Source: Strobilurus pachycystidiatus (Eukaryota > Basidiomycota > Agaricomycetes > Agaricales > Physalacriaceae). Taken from it: a stretch of 64,000 nucleotides of DNA. Positions within the stretch are counted from its first letter, which is position 1, and the number at the start of each line of letters is the position of its first letter. The position numbers were made by a program, and so were the translations under genes. The DNA lies in the NCBI GenBank assembly GCA_019915135.1, contig JAHLMK010000009.1, positions 1,860,001-1,924,000 of the forward strand, read 5' to 3'. The notes below the pieces were generated by a model. It did no database searches. It was not told where the DNA came from and was given only the letters and a program-made list of their open reading frames with translations. Of this stretch, positions 23,209-32,064 are shown in pieces.

Positions 23209-26200
23209 ATGGGGAACCGAAAACCGAATCTTATCGGACCACGGGCGCGTGCTCGTTCACGCCAGCAGCGCCAAAACGATGAAGGCATCACCGAGTTGCC
23301 CTTCACCGCCTTATCTCTCGATACCGACGACCTTCTGGATCTTACGGGCGCTGTCATTTACGAGACGGCGCCTCCTTCAAATGCTCGATACCCACCCGAT
23401 CCGCCTCAGCCTTTGCCTGAGGCAGGTCCATCCAACATATACCCCAACCTCGACGCGATGACAGCACATCTGCCACCGCTACCCGATACCCCGGCCACTC
23501 GAATGTTCTCTGGAGGCTATGCGCTATCGCCAACTGCCTCGCCCGTAGTCTCTCGACCTACGACTCGACCATTATTTGTGGCGAAGAAATCAGCACCTTC
23601 CCGACCTCCGTCACAGGTGTCCAGCATGAACGACAACGATCTTACGAACGCTGCGCTGCATCAGCGCATCGCTCATCTTCAAGATATTGAAGCACGACGG
23701 TCTCTACCGCCAACACCTACCGCAGACCAATCGACCTTCAAGATCCCGAAGGAAGAACCAGTCTCTGCTGTTCTTCCTCCTCGTCATACTCGACCGCCGC
23801 CGCCTCTAGAACTGGGAACGAAGCCGTCACCGGACTCCATCCCTTTACCCAAAGCTTCACCCACCTCGATCCCGCTTCCGCCTTCGCCACCTGTGCCGTT
23901 GGCGACGAAGCCGTCGCCGGCCTCTATCCCTCTACCCAAATCGTCACCAACCTCGATCCCACTTCCGCCATCGCCGCCTGTGCCGTTCGCGACGAAGCCA
24001 TCACCGAGGATGCTACCTCTGCCTCCGTCGCCTCCAGCACCACCTCCGCTGCGGCAACCCACACCAAAAGTGACGCAATCTGCGCCGCTTCCAACAATGT
24101 GGATCCCGCATCCAATAGGGTTCCCACCAGTGTTACCGTCGATGCCAGCACCACCTCCACCGCCGATTCCTCCAGCGATGGATGTGAAACCACCACGTTC
24201 AATGACGACGGCTCCTCGACCGCGAGTACCGCCTTCTCCGATTTCGGTGTTTCTACCATCGACGACCCCGCCTATACCGCCGCCAATTATAGTGCCGCCG
24301 ATATTACAACCTAATCCGTCTACAATATCGTCGGAGTCGACGCGCGACGTGGTTACCGCACCACAGAACGCATCGACTAACTCTCAGGCTCGCATGGACT
24401 TCAGTGCTTTTGCTGAAGTACTTCGTCGTTATGAAGACGAATTGTATCGACTTGCTGTGCGTCGTCAGACGACGCAGGGCAACACTTTCTTAGGAATACC
24501 TCGACTAGCAATAAATCGATTTTTATCTGCTAATCTACTGCCTGACGGACGTCTTCGTGAGACGCCCATCAATGTAAGAGAAGATCTCGGAGGCTACAGT
24601 CGTGAACAAGACGATTACGACGCTAATATCCACTTGGATAGCCTCCGTATGCTTATACCTCAAGACCAGGATGAGACTAACTCGAACTATGTGCGACGTG
24701 CTAATGCAACACGTGCAATGGGAGAATGGTCTCATCCACCTTCAGCCCATACTATGAGTCCACCACCCACGCCTCCGTCTGACATTACGTCTGACGCGAT
24801 GATGGATATATACTGGCGTGGAATGCATCAACGGATGCGTGACCTAGACATCGAGCGATACCAATACTCTCGAATGGGAGATCAGGGCATTCGCTTTGAT
24901 TCTGAAGGTCGTGCATATGATCCAAATGTCCCAGGGATTCTTGTTGAACTTCCGGGACTTTCAGACAAAGGTTACGACCTCATTCGAGGATGGTTCCCCA
25001 CACCTAGCATCACCGATGCCACTACATTCGATGAGGAACAACCTGGTCATGAAAAAGACCACAAAGCTGCTCCTTCAATTCATTCGGGAACTACACAACT
25101 TAACAACCTTCCGGCTTATACTAGTCATGGACCGCCCCCAAGGCAGCCACCCGGACCGCCATCGTCACATCATAGTGATGATGACAATCCCGGTGGAGAT
25201 GGTGGTCCTCCAGGAGGTGGCCCACCTGGTGGTGGTCCACCTCTCCCACATAGGAATGATAATGACTTTGACGGACCTCCTCGGCGGGGTCCACCCGGAG
25301 ATCCTGGTCCGCCGGGTCCGCCTGGAGGTTCTGGTCCACCTGGTCCACCAGGCCCACCTGGTCCACCCGGTCCTAGAGGTCCTCCTGGCGAACGTGGCCC
25401 TCCTGGTGAACAAGGTCCTCAAGGTGAAAGAGGAACCCCAGGATTCAATGCTCCTGGAGGTGGTGACGGTGGTGATCCTGATCCCTCAGATCACGGTGAT
25501 CCATCTTCACACCACAGTAGCTACCAAGGAAATCGTTCGCGTCAAGGCTCACATCAGCCTACTCCTGCCCCATTCGGGACAGCTAGACATGAATCTGTTG
25601 GACCTGGCCACTTCTCTGCTGAAGAGGAATTCAATTATGTCCCAGTACTACGCAATGAAAGCGAAGTTATGGCATTGACTTTCGCTCGATTCGAGAAAGT
25701 CATTGCGTTGCACTTACTCATTCCGCGACCTGGATTAGACATGGGTGTCCAGAAAGCAACGCTTCAGGGCATCGCCAGGCCGCCAAAGTACAGTGGAACG
25801 TCAAACATTGTGACATTTGAAGACTGGTTCCTTGCCATCGTGCGCTGGTTCAAGGCCGCCAACTTGTGTGGTCCAGCGTATACTCCTGATGAGGATGGCA
25901 TCAATCGTGTCTCAATTATAGATGATCAACGTACCACGACTTTAGGCACTCTTCTCGACGGAGATGCTCGCTCGTGGTATCAAGAACCTGTTGAAAATAT
26001 CAACTGGAGTCTGTCTAATGACAACCCCGGTGATACTCAACGAACATTCGCTCAAATTGTAAACGGACTTTACCGAAGATTCATTCACGAAGGTTCTCTA
26101 TTCGACATTACGCGTCGATTTGATAATACCGCGTATCGAACAGAAGGAGGAGTTCGTCAGTTATTCTCTGACCTGCTCCGATGGGCAAATATGATGCCAT

Positions 26201-26229
26201 GCCCTCCAGACGTTCCGGGGCACTGCTAA
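23209..26229 (+). CDS. gag: Gag polyprotein, 5' part, with Pro-rich and collagen-like tracts
   Basis: The likely start is MGNRKPNL at 23209, about 100 bp after the LTR. The frame is open further upstream but without an ATG nearby. Residues about 200-320 are very proline-rich, with a repeated unit containing [14 protein letters not shown]. Residues about 689-745 (25,273-25,443) form an uninterrupted run of Gly-X-Y triplets with many GPP, GPR and GER units, like a collagen triple-helix segment. From about residue 800 a conserved Ty3 Gag-like domain begins ([43 protein letters not shown]). The ORF then breaks at TAA 26227-26229, inside an inserted block. The Gag reading continues in another frame at 26793, so in this copy Gag is interrupted. 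Confidence 0.85.
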   Translation: MGNRKPNLIGPRARARSRQQRQNDEGITELPFTALSLDTDDLLDLTGAVIYETAPPSNARYPPDPPQPLPEAGPSNIYPNLDAMTAHLPPLPDTPATRMFSGGYALSPTASPVVSRPTTRPLFVAKKSAPSRPPSQVSSMNDNDLTNAALHQRIAHLQDIEARRSLPPTPTADQSTFKIPKEEPVSAVLPPRHTRPPPPLELGTKPSPDSIPLPKASPTSIPLPPSPPVPLATKPSPASIPLPKSSPTSIPLPPSPPVPFATKPSPRMLPLPPSPPAPPPLRQPTPKVTQSAPLPTMWIPHPIGFPPVLPSMPAPPPPPIPPAMDVKPPRSMTTAPRPRVPPSPISVFLPSTTPPIPPPIIVPPILQPNPSTISSESTRDVVTAPQNASTNSQARMDFSAFAEVLRRYEDELYRLAVRRQTTQGNTFLGIPRLAINRFLSANLLPDGRLRETPINVREDLGGYSREQDDYDANIHLDSLRMLIPQDQDETNSNYVRRANATRAMGEWSHPPSAHTMSPPPTPPSDITSDAMMDIYWRGMHQRMRDLDIERYQYSRMGDQGIRFDSEGRAYDPNVPGILVELPGLSDKGYDLIRGWFPTPSITDATTFDEEQPGHEKDHKAAPSIHSGTTQLNNLPAYTSHGPPPRQPPGPPSSHHSDDDNPGGDGGPPGGGPPGGGPPLPHRNDNDFDGPPRRGPPGDPGPPGPPGGSGPPGPPGPPGPPGPRGPPGERGPPGEQGPQGERGTPGFNAPGGGDGGDPDPSDHGDPSSHHSSYQGNRSRQGSHQPTPAPFGTARHESVGPGHFSAEEEFNYVPVLRNESEVMALTFARFEKVIALHLLIPRPGLDMGVQKATLQGIARPPKYSGTSNIVTFEDWFLAIVRWFKAANLCGPAYTPDEDGINRVSIIDDQRTTTLGTLLDGDARSWYQEPVENINWSLSNDNPGDTQRTFAQIVNGLYRRFIHEGSLFDITRRFDNTAYRTEGGVRQLFSDLLRWANMMPCPPDVPGHC

Positions 26230-26792
26230 GTGTCCTGGTTGTCACATCCAAGAGTTTCTCCGAAATTCCCCCGTCGTGCAGGCACCATCAGCCGACAACA
26301 CAGCCACAGCCACGTATCTCTTCACAGCCACACTCGCTTCACGCCTGCTTCACACCCAGTTCACACCCACTGCCATTATTAGTATCTCTTGAAGATTCTG
26401 TTCAGTGCTAAGTGCTGAGCTACTGCTTCTATTAAGTCAAGAAAACAAAGCAGCTTGCAATTGTATTCTAGAAAAATAAGGGTGACTGCTGCAAAAGGCA
26501 AGTGGGCGGCTTGTGCCGCGAAAGGCAAGAGACCGGCGCTTAGGCTGCGAAAGGCAAGAGGGTCGCTTGGACCGCAAAAGATAAGAGGGTCGCTTGGACC
26601 GCAAAAGACAAGAGGGTCGCTTGGACCGCGAAAGACAAGAGGGTCGCTTGGACCGCGAAAGACAAGAGGGTCGCTTGGACCGCGAAAGGCATGAGGGCCA
26701 CTTAGGACAACAAACAGCACTCTGAAAGCTTACAACATACTCCAAGTCAGTGCCCCGGATTCTGCCACGCAAAGCGGTGGCCTATACTGTTC
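26214..26792. other. Insertion in gag with 12-bp inverted repeats and a 27-bp minisatellite
   Basis: The block separates the PCPPDV end of the first gag ORF from MYRFKHKLMG of the next. It starts TCCGGGGCACTG (26214-26225), and the exact reverse complement CAGTGCCCCGGA stands at 26748-26759. Between them, about 26,548-26,693 holds five near-identical 27-bp units (AAGAGGGTCGCTTGGACCGC plus a variable AAAGRC part). CACTG...CAGTG ends recall CACTA-type transposons, but no clean target duplication was found, and removal of the inverted-repeat segment alone does not restore the frame. It may be a non-autonomous insert with later change. Confidence 0.55.
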
Positions 26793-28310
26793 ATGTACCG
26801 ATTCAAGCACAAGTTGATGGGAACCTTTCCGGATCAACTACGCCACTTGATGCATCAAAAAGGCATCATCGCCGAATCCTCAGATGTTAACAAGATAATG
26901 AAAGAGGCCTTGATCATCGAGAAAGGTCTCCGCGCTAACCGACAATATGCTCTGACTAAAGCAACCGAGAATAAGCCTACCACTCAAACGGTGCCGCGTC
27001 AGAGAGTGACACCTCGAGTATTCAAGAAGGTGAATGGAGTACGATTCAGTACCAGTCCCGATCCTGCGCGACTGCAAGCCGCTCGGGACGGACGACCGCC
27101 CCGTTCAGGCAGTCCTCGGCCTCAAGGAAAAACATCACCTCGGAGACGTCTAAAGTGTTATAACTGCGGGTCAGAAACTCATCTGTATTCTAACCCCAAG
27201 TGTCCGCGGTTTGGCCAAAAACCAATGTTTGTCAAACAAGGAGAACGACTTTACCGAATCGTGGATGACGACGAGTTTGAAACTCCCGACGAAGACACTG
27301 AACATGAGCATAACGATGAATCGCAGCCAGACGGATCAGCAGACATCCCAGACTGGACGGATGCTGAGCCTAACAGTAACGAGACACCTCAACCAGATGA
27401 CGATCTCTGGAATGAGGCTGACTACGAGCCCGATGCAGTAGATGACGCATATATGCGATCTATCTACGAAGTTGACAATGACGAACCACGAATGGGATTC
27501 CTGAGAGACGTTGTGGATGACAACGACACTTTCAGCTCTCCTGAAATCTCAGACAACGAATCAGAATACGATAATGAAAATGACAATGATAGTGTCTTGT
27601 CTCACGACGAATACACTATGGACTTCGGCGAATACATTCGCGCTATGAAAACGGAAGATGATGCGACATCTTCCGATGCACACCACGTTGCCGGAGAAGT
27701 CAAAGTCAAGCGAAAACATGTTGAACGGATCTCGCCACGTCCAAAGCGAAGCAGCAGCGAGAACCGCTGCCTCGCTGGTTTCATTACTGTGAATGGCCTC
27801 AAAGCGTTTGCCCTATTTGACAGTGGGAGCACGACGGACTCATTCAGTCCTGACTTTGCTCGCATCGCAAAGTTGAAAGTATTCCAACTCTCTACTCCAA
27901 TCCCACTACAACTTGGTACTAAAGGTAGTCGATCTAAGATTACTCATGGTACCGAGTCGTCATTCGACTATGGAAACGAACGCGCACGAATCATGGGCAA
28001 CGACTACTTTGATATAACCAACGTCGATCGATATGACCTGGTTATCGGTACCGTGTTCATGCGCAAACATGGAATCGCATTAGACTTCGAATATGACACA
28101 GTACGCATCAAAGGAGTGGCAGTACCTACCCTTTCGGAGGGGGAGGAAGCTCAAGAGCTAGCTCGCCGCTATGCAAAACACGTCTCGAAGTCCGTACCTC
28201 CGAATGAACAAGCAATGGAAATTCGCCAGCGTCCGCGCGATTGTCCTGCAGCACAACTGTCAGCTCGATTCGCGCCTACGGAATTGCCATCTAAACAAAC
28301 TGAACAATGA
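26793..28310 (+). CDS. Gag C-terminus, zinc knuckle and retroviral-type aspartic protease
   Basis: MYRFKHKLMGTFPDQLRHLM continues the Gag domain. Residues 122-137 form a CCHC-like knuckle (CYNCGSETHLYSNPKC, with a six-residue last spacing and not the usual four). An acidic linker rich in D, E and N follows. The protease motif FALFDSGSTTDS has its catalytic Asp at residue 343, and YDLVIGTVFMRKHG matches the second conserved strand of retropepsin-like folds. The ORF ends in TGA at 28308-28310. The same frame then stays open through the RT-integrase ORF, and the stop context is CAA-TGA-CTA. The in-frame ATG at 26793 may be only an internal Met of the original Gag. Confidence 0.8.
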   Translation: MYRFKHKLMGTFPDQLRHLMHQKGIIAESSDVNKIMKEALIIEKGLRANRQYALTKATENKPTTQTVPRQRVTPRVFKKVNGVRFSTSPDPARLQAARDGRPPRSGSPRPQGKTSPRRRLKCYNCGSETHLYSNPKCPRFGQKPMFVKQGERLYRIVDDDEFETPDEDTEHEHNDESQPDGSADIPDWTDAEPNSNETPQPDDDLWNEADYEPDAVDDAYMRSIYEVDNDEPRMGFLRDVVDDNDTFSSPEISDNESEYDNENDNDSVLSHDEYTMDFGEYIRAMKTEDDATSSDAHHVAGEVKVKRKHVERISPRPKRSSSENRCLAGFITVNGLKAFALFDSGSTTDSFSPDFARIAKLKVFQLSTPIPLQLGTKGSRSKITHGTESSFDYGNERARIMGNDYFDITNVDRYDLVIGTVFMRKHGIALDFEYDTVRIKGVAVPTLSEGEEAQELARRYAKHVSKSVPPNEQAMEIRQRPRDCPAAQLSARFAPTELPSKQTEQ

Positions 28311-28376
28311 CTATCTGGTCAACGCTTCAACACAGCTAAGAGAGACTTACCAGAAGTACCGTGGTTATCCGCTTCG

Positions 28377-31300
28377 ATGCGGACATCCATTGAAACCTTA
28401 GAGGAACCTGAAGAGGAGAACTCCTACACTCCTCTCAATCGACAGTTACCAGTGCTTCTAGGGCCTGATGACTTTGTCAGTGAAGAGGAACTCAAAGAGC
28501 TCATCGAGACTACACGTACTCTTGACTCTTCCGATCCTGAAAGCCAGATTGTAATACAGGAAGTCAACGAGTTGATCTCTGAGTACAACCTAGCAATGCA
28601 GCCTACGCTGTCTCTGAAAGAAACGCTGTTATCCATCACTGAAGAGTTCAAGACGGATCAACGCGTAAACGCTACAAAGTACACAGAGGCAGACATACCT
28701 CGCCTCCGGAATGAATGGCTGGAACGCTGCGCAGACATCATGCAGGGCGTCCCAGAACGATTACCGCCACTAAGAGAAGTCAATCACCGAATCCCGTTGA
28801 TTGATGAACAGAAAAAGTACAGCTATTACTTACCTCGGTGTCCCGAGTCAATGAAGACCCAACTCGCCGACCGCATCGCACAGTATCGACGCGCTGGCTG
28901 GTGGGAACCGTGTGTTACCACTCAAGCAGCACCGATGCTTTGTGTCCCGAAAAAAGACAACAGTCTTCGATGCACGATTGACTGCAGAAAACGGAACGAG
29001 AACACTATGAAAGATGTCACTCCGTTCCCGGATCAAGATACCATTCGATACGATGTTGCTAGAGGCAAATATCGTTCCAAAATCGACATGGCCAACGCAT
29101 ATGAACAAGTACGCGTCATACTCGAAGACGTGTGGAAGACGTCGTTTGCCACAGTCTTCGGCACATTCAAAAGTCACGTAATGCAGCAAGGAGACTGCAA
29201 CGCACCTTCGACGTTCCAAAGACTGATGAACACTATCTTCCAAGACTTCATCGGTCGCTTTATGCACGTGTACTTGGACGACATTTTCGTCTATAGTAAC
29301 ACCATCGAGGAACACGAACTACACTTGAAGTTAGTATTTGACAAACTTCGGGATAACGAATTATACCTCAAGTCGTCGAAGGTTCAGCTATATGCTGAAC
29401 GAATTGATTGTCTTGGTCACATAATCGACGACCGAGGCATACACGCCGACTCTGATAAGATGGAAAAGATCCGCGGATGGCGAACACCCCGCGACTACTC
29501 CGATATTCAAAAGTTCCTAGGCGTCGTTAACTACGTCGCTGCATTCCTCCCGGATGTGACGGCTTACACGACTCCACTATCCGAGATGTCGAAGAACGCT
29601 CAGCCGTTCTTCTGGCGCGCGATTCACGATGTCTGTTTCCAGTCCATCAAGGATCTCGCATGCCGAACGCCGGTGTTGAAACCTATCAATCCGAGCTTGG
29701 ATGAACCAATCTGGGTCATCTGTGACGCCTCACTCACTGGTGTAGGTGCTATGTATGGACAAGGCCCAAATTGGTACTCCTGCCGGCCTGCTGGATTCAT
29801 GTCCAAGAAGTTCACGGACACACAGCGTAACTATCGCGTCTTCGAGACCGAGACGCTCGCTATCCTCGAAGCCTTGCTAAAGTGGGAAGACAAATTAGTA
29901 GGTTACCGCATACATGTGGTAACTGACCATAAAGCTCTGGAATTCTTCATGACACAACGAAGGTTATCGGCGCGCCAAATGCGTTGGATGGAATACCTTT
30001 CACGTTTCGATGTCGATATCACATACGTGAAAGGCACGTCGAATAAGGTCGCGGACGCGTTATCTCGTTACTACGAGACAGACACGCCCGAGGATGTACA
30101 TCATCCTTCCGAGTTTGTTAATGCGGATGTTCGTCTCGACAAACTTGGCGAGGACTTACCTATTGGACGACTTCAAGAGCATGAACGCATGCTCGTACGT
30201 CGTGAATCAACTCGCCTCAAAGAACGACGCGAGCAGCGTGAGATTGAAGCCGCGGAATTGGAGCAGGCACGAGAGCCAGACGTTCCCGAGCCTCAGATTC
30301 CCGCCGACCTCAATCCCACAGTGGCTGACTCGCAAACGAAAGGTCCCGACCCACAGATTGAACTTGACAAAGAGGACGTCGAATTCAAGGCGGATATCAA
30401 AGCGTATTACGCTGACGATCCGCTGTTCAAAAAGATACTTGAGAATCCTACACATCACCCACGATTCTCAGTAACAGAAGATGGATACATATGGACAACA
30501 AACCTCAATGGAGAGCAAGTACTCTGCATCCCGAAGTCGCCATCCGGGAAGCGTTCGCTCCGCGGTGCTATCCTCGAGCAAGGTCATACCACGGTTGGCC
30601 ACTTCGGACCCCAACGAACGGCTGACTACATTCGTCGTTGGTACTGGTGGCCCAAAGTATTTGGCATGTGTGAAACGTTCTGCAAAACATGTCAAACGTG
30701 TGCTGTATCTAAAGGAAACTATCGCTCACCTGCAGCCAATCTGCACCCAATGCCAATTCCAACGAAACCGTGGCAATCCATCGCGATGGATTTCATCGGT
30801 CCATTCCCGGAAGTGAACGGATTCAACTACCTATGGGTTGTCATATGTCGGTTAACTTCACAAGTTCACCTGATACCAGTACATACCTCAAACACGGCAA
30901 CAGATCTCTCGAAAATTTACTTCCGAGAGATTGTCCGTCTACATGGACTGCCTGAGTCGATTGTCTCAGACCGTGACTCGAAATTTACCTCCACCTGGTG
31001 GAAGGAACTTCACCGTCTCCTGGGTGCCAAATTGCTCATGTCAACGGCGTTCCATCCACAAACAGACGGAATCACCGAACGCGTCAATCGTTCTATCGGT
31101 CAGATATTCCGTGCGGCCATTCGCCCCGATCAACGTGACTGGCTAGTCAAAGTTTCTGCTGTAGAATTCGCGTTGAATTCTAGCATCAATGAATCAACGG
31201 GCTACGCACCTTTCGAGCTCGTCGGAGGCTATATGCCGTCGATGATGCGCGAGGTTCGATATCAAACGGACATCCCGCCAGGCGTGCGCGCGTTCGCCAC

Positions 31301-31916
31301 ACAAGCCATGCATAATCTGTATGACGCGCACGACGCGATTATCGCGTCGCGTGTTTTCCAAACGCACTATTCGAATCGGCATCGTAGGGATGAGCCTGAC
31401 ATCTCGGAAGGATCAATGGTGTATCTGTCATCTAAGAACCTGAACTTACCCAAGGGCCGTGCCAACAAACTGGTCCCAAAGTTTGTCGGTCCTTACAAAG
31501 TCCTGGAAGCAGATCCAGATCATTCCCGATACAAACTCGACCTGCCATATGAATTAACAAAACGTCGGATTCACAATGTGTTCAACGTCGAAAAGTTACG
31601 GCCGTACGTGGAATCTGACGCGATCCTATTTCCTGATCGGAGCAAACCTGCACCCTATGACTTTGGTGCGCCCGATGACACCGAAGAATTCGTCCAGTCT
31701 ATCGAAAGCCACGAATGGCATGGTTCAAAACTGCTCTTTGAAGTGCACTGGGCACTGGGAGACATAACTATGGAAGGACTCACAAAAGTCAAAGATCTCA
31801 AAGCTCTGGATGAGTATCTCACCTTGAAAGGTATCTCAAGACCAGAGAACCTGTCAAAAGATAAGCCAGCACGAGTCGCGCCGCGCCCAGGTTCGAGGAA
31901 GGGCAAGGCGTCATAG
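28377..31916 (+). CDS. pol: Pol: reverse transcriptase, RNase H and integrase with chromodomain-like end
   Basis: The frame is open from 28311, just after the TGA. The first ATG is at 28377, giving 1,179 residues. RT shows VPKKDNSLRCTIDCRKRNE, DMANAYEQV and the catalytic YLDD (Y299-D302). RNase H shows WVICDASLTGVGA, ETLAILEALLKW and TDHKALEFF. Integrase shows an HHCC-like finger (GHFGPQRT to CKTCQTC) and a D805, D865, E901 triad, that is D,D-35-E. The C-terminus carries LVPKFVGPYKVLE (GPY/F) and a chromodomain-like stretch from EEFVQSIESHEW to LTKVKDLKALDEYL. All core residues are present, so the enzyme reading looks intact. It is probably made by readthrough of the TGA or by internal initiation; that is inference. 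Confidence 0.93.
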   Translation: MRTSIETLEEPEEENSYTPLNRQLPVLLGPDDFVSEEELKELIETTRTLDSSDPESQIVIQEVNELISEYNLAMQPTLSLKETLLSITEEFKTDQRVNATKYTEADIPRLRNEWLERCADIMQGVPERLPPLREVNHRIPLIDEQKKYSYYLPRCPESMKTQLADRIAQYRRAGWWEPCVTTQAAPMLCVPKKDNSLRCTIDCRKRNENTMKDVTPFPDQDTIRYDVARGKYRSKIDMANAYEQVRVILEDVWKTSFATVFGTFKSHVMQQGDCNAPSTFQRLMNTIFQDFIGRFMHVYLDDIFVYSNTIEEHELHLKLVFDKLRDNELYLKSSKVQLYAERIDCLGHIIDDRGIHADSDKMEKIRGWRTPRDYSDIQKFLGVVNYVAAFLPDVTAYTTPLSEMSKNAQPFFWRAIHDVCFQSIKDLACRTPVLKPINPSLDEPIWVICDASLTGVGAMYGQGPNWYSCRPAGFMSKKFTDTQRNYRVFETETLAILEALLKWEDKLVGYRIHVVTDHKALEFFMTQRRLSARQMRWMEYLSRFDVDITYVKGTSNKVADALSRYYETDTPEDVHHPSEFVNADVRLDKLGEDLPIGRLQEHERMLVRRESTRLKERREQREIEAAELEQAREPDVPEPQIPADLNPTVADSQTKGPDPQIELDKEDVEFKADIKAYYADDPLFKKILENPTHHPRFSVTEDGYIWTTNLNGEQVLCIPKSPSGKRSLRGAILEQGHTTVGHFGPQRTADYIRRWYWWPKVFGMCETFCKTCQTCAVSKGNYRSPAANLHPMPIPTKPWQSIAMDFIGPFPEVNGFNYLWVVICRLTSQVHLIPVHTSNTATDLSKIYFREIVRLHGLPESIVSDRDSKFTSTWWKELHRLLGAKLLMSTAFHPQTDGITERVNRSIGQIFRAAIRPDQRDWLVKVSAVEFALNSSINESTGYAPFELVGGYMPSMMREVRYQTDIPPGVRAFATQAMHNLYDAHDAIIASRVFQTHYSNRHRRDEPDISEGSMVYLSSKNLNLPKGRANKLVPKFVGPYKVLEADPDHSRYKLDLPYELTKRRIHNVFNVEKLRPYVESDAILFPDRSKPAPYDFGAPDDTEEFVQSIESHEWHGSKLLFEVHWALGDITMEGLTKVKDLKALDEYLTLKGISRPENLSKDKPARVAPRPGSRKGKAS

Positions 31917-32064
31917 TACAAGGAAGACGCGTGTCCCGTTCCCAATTTGGTAACTAGATCAAAGCGTGCCCGACGCGTGTTGATCAGAGACCACGATAAA
32001 GGCGCTGGACGATGAACATGTCGCCCATCGCCCCGCCGCGCTCTCTCTGCCAATCATATCCATT

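Noticed and set aside
26455..26694. Plus-strand ORF reading the 27-bp repeats as RGSLGPQK units
   Set aside because: It is an open frame through a minisatellite within an insertion, with no further protein features.
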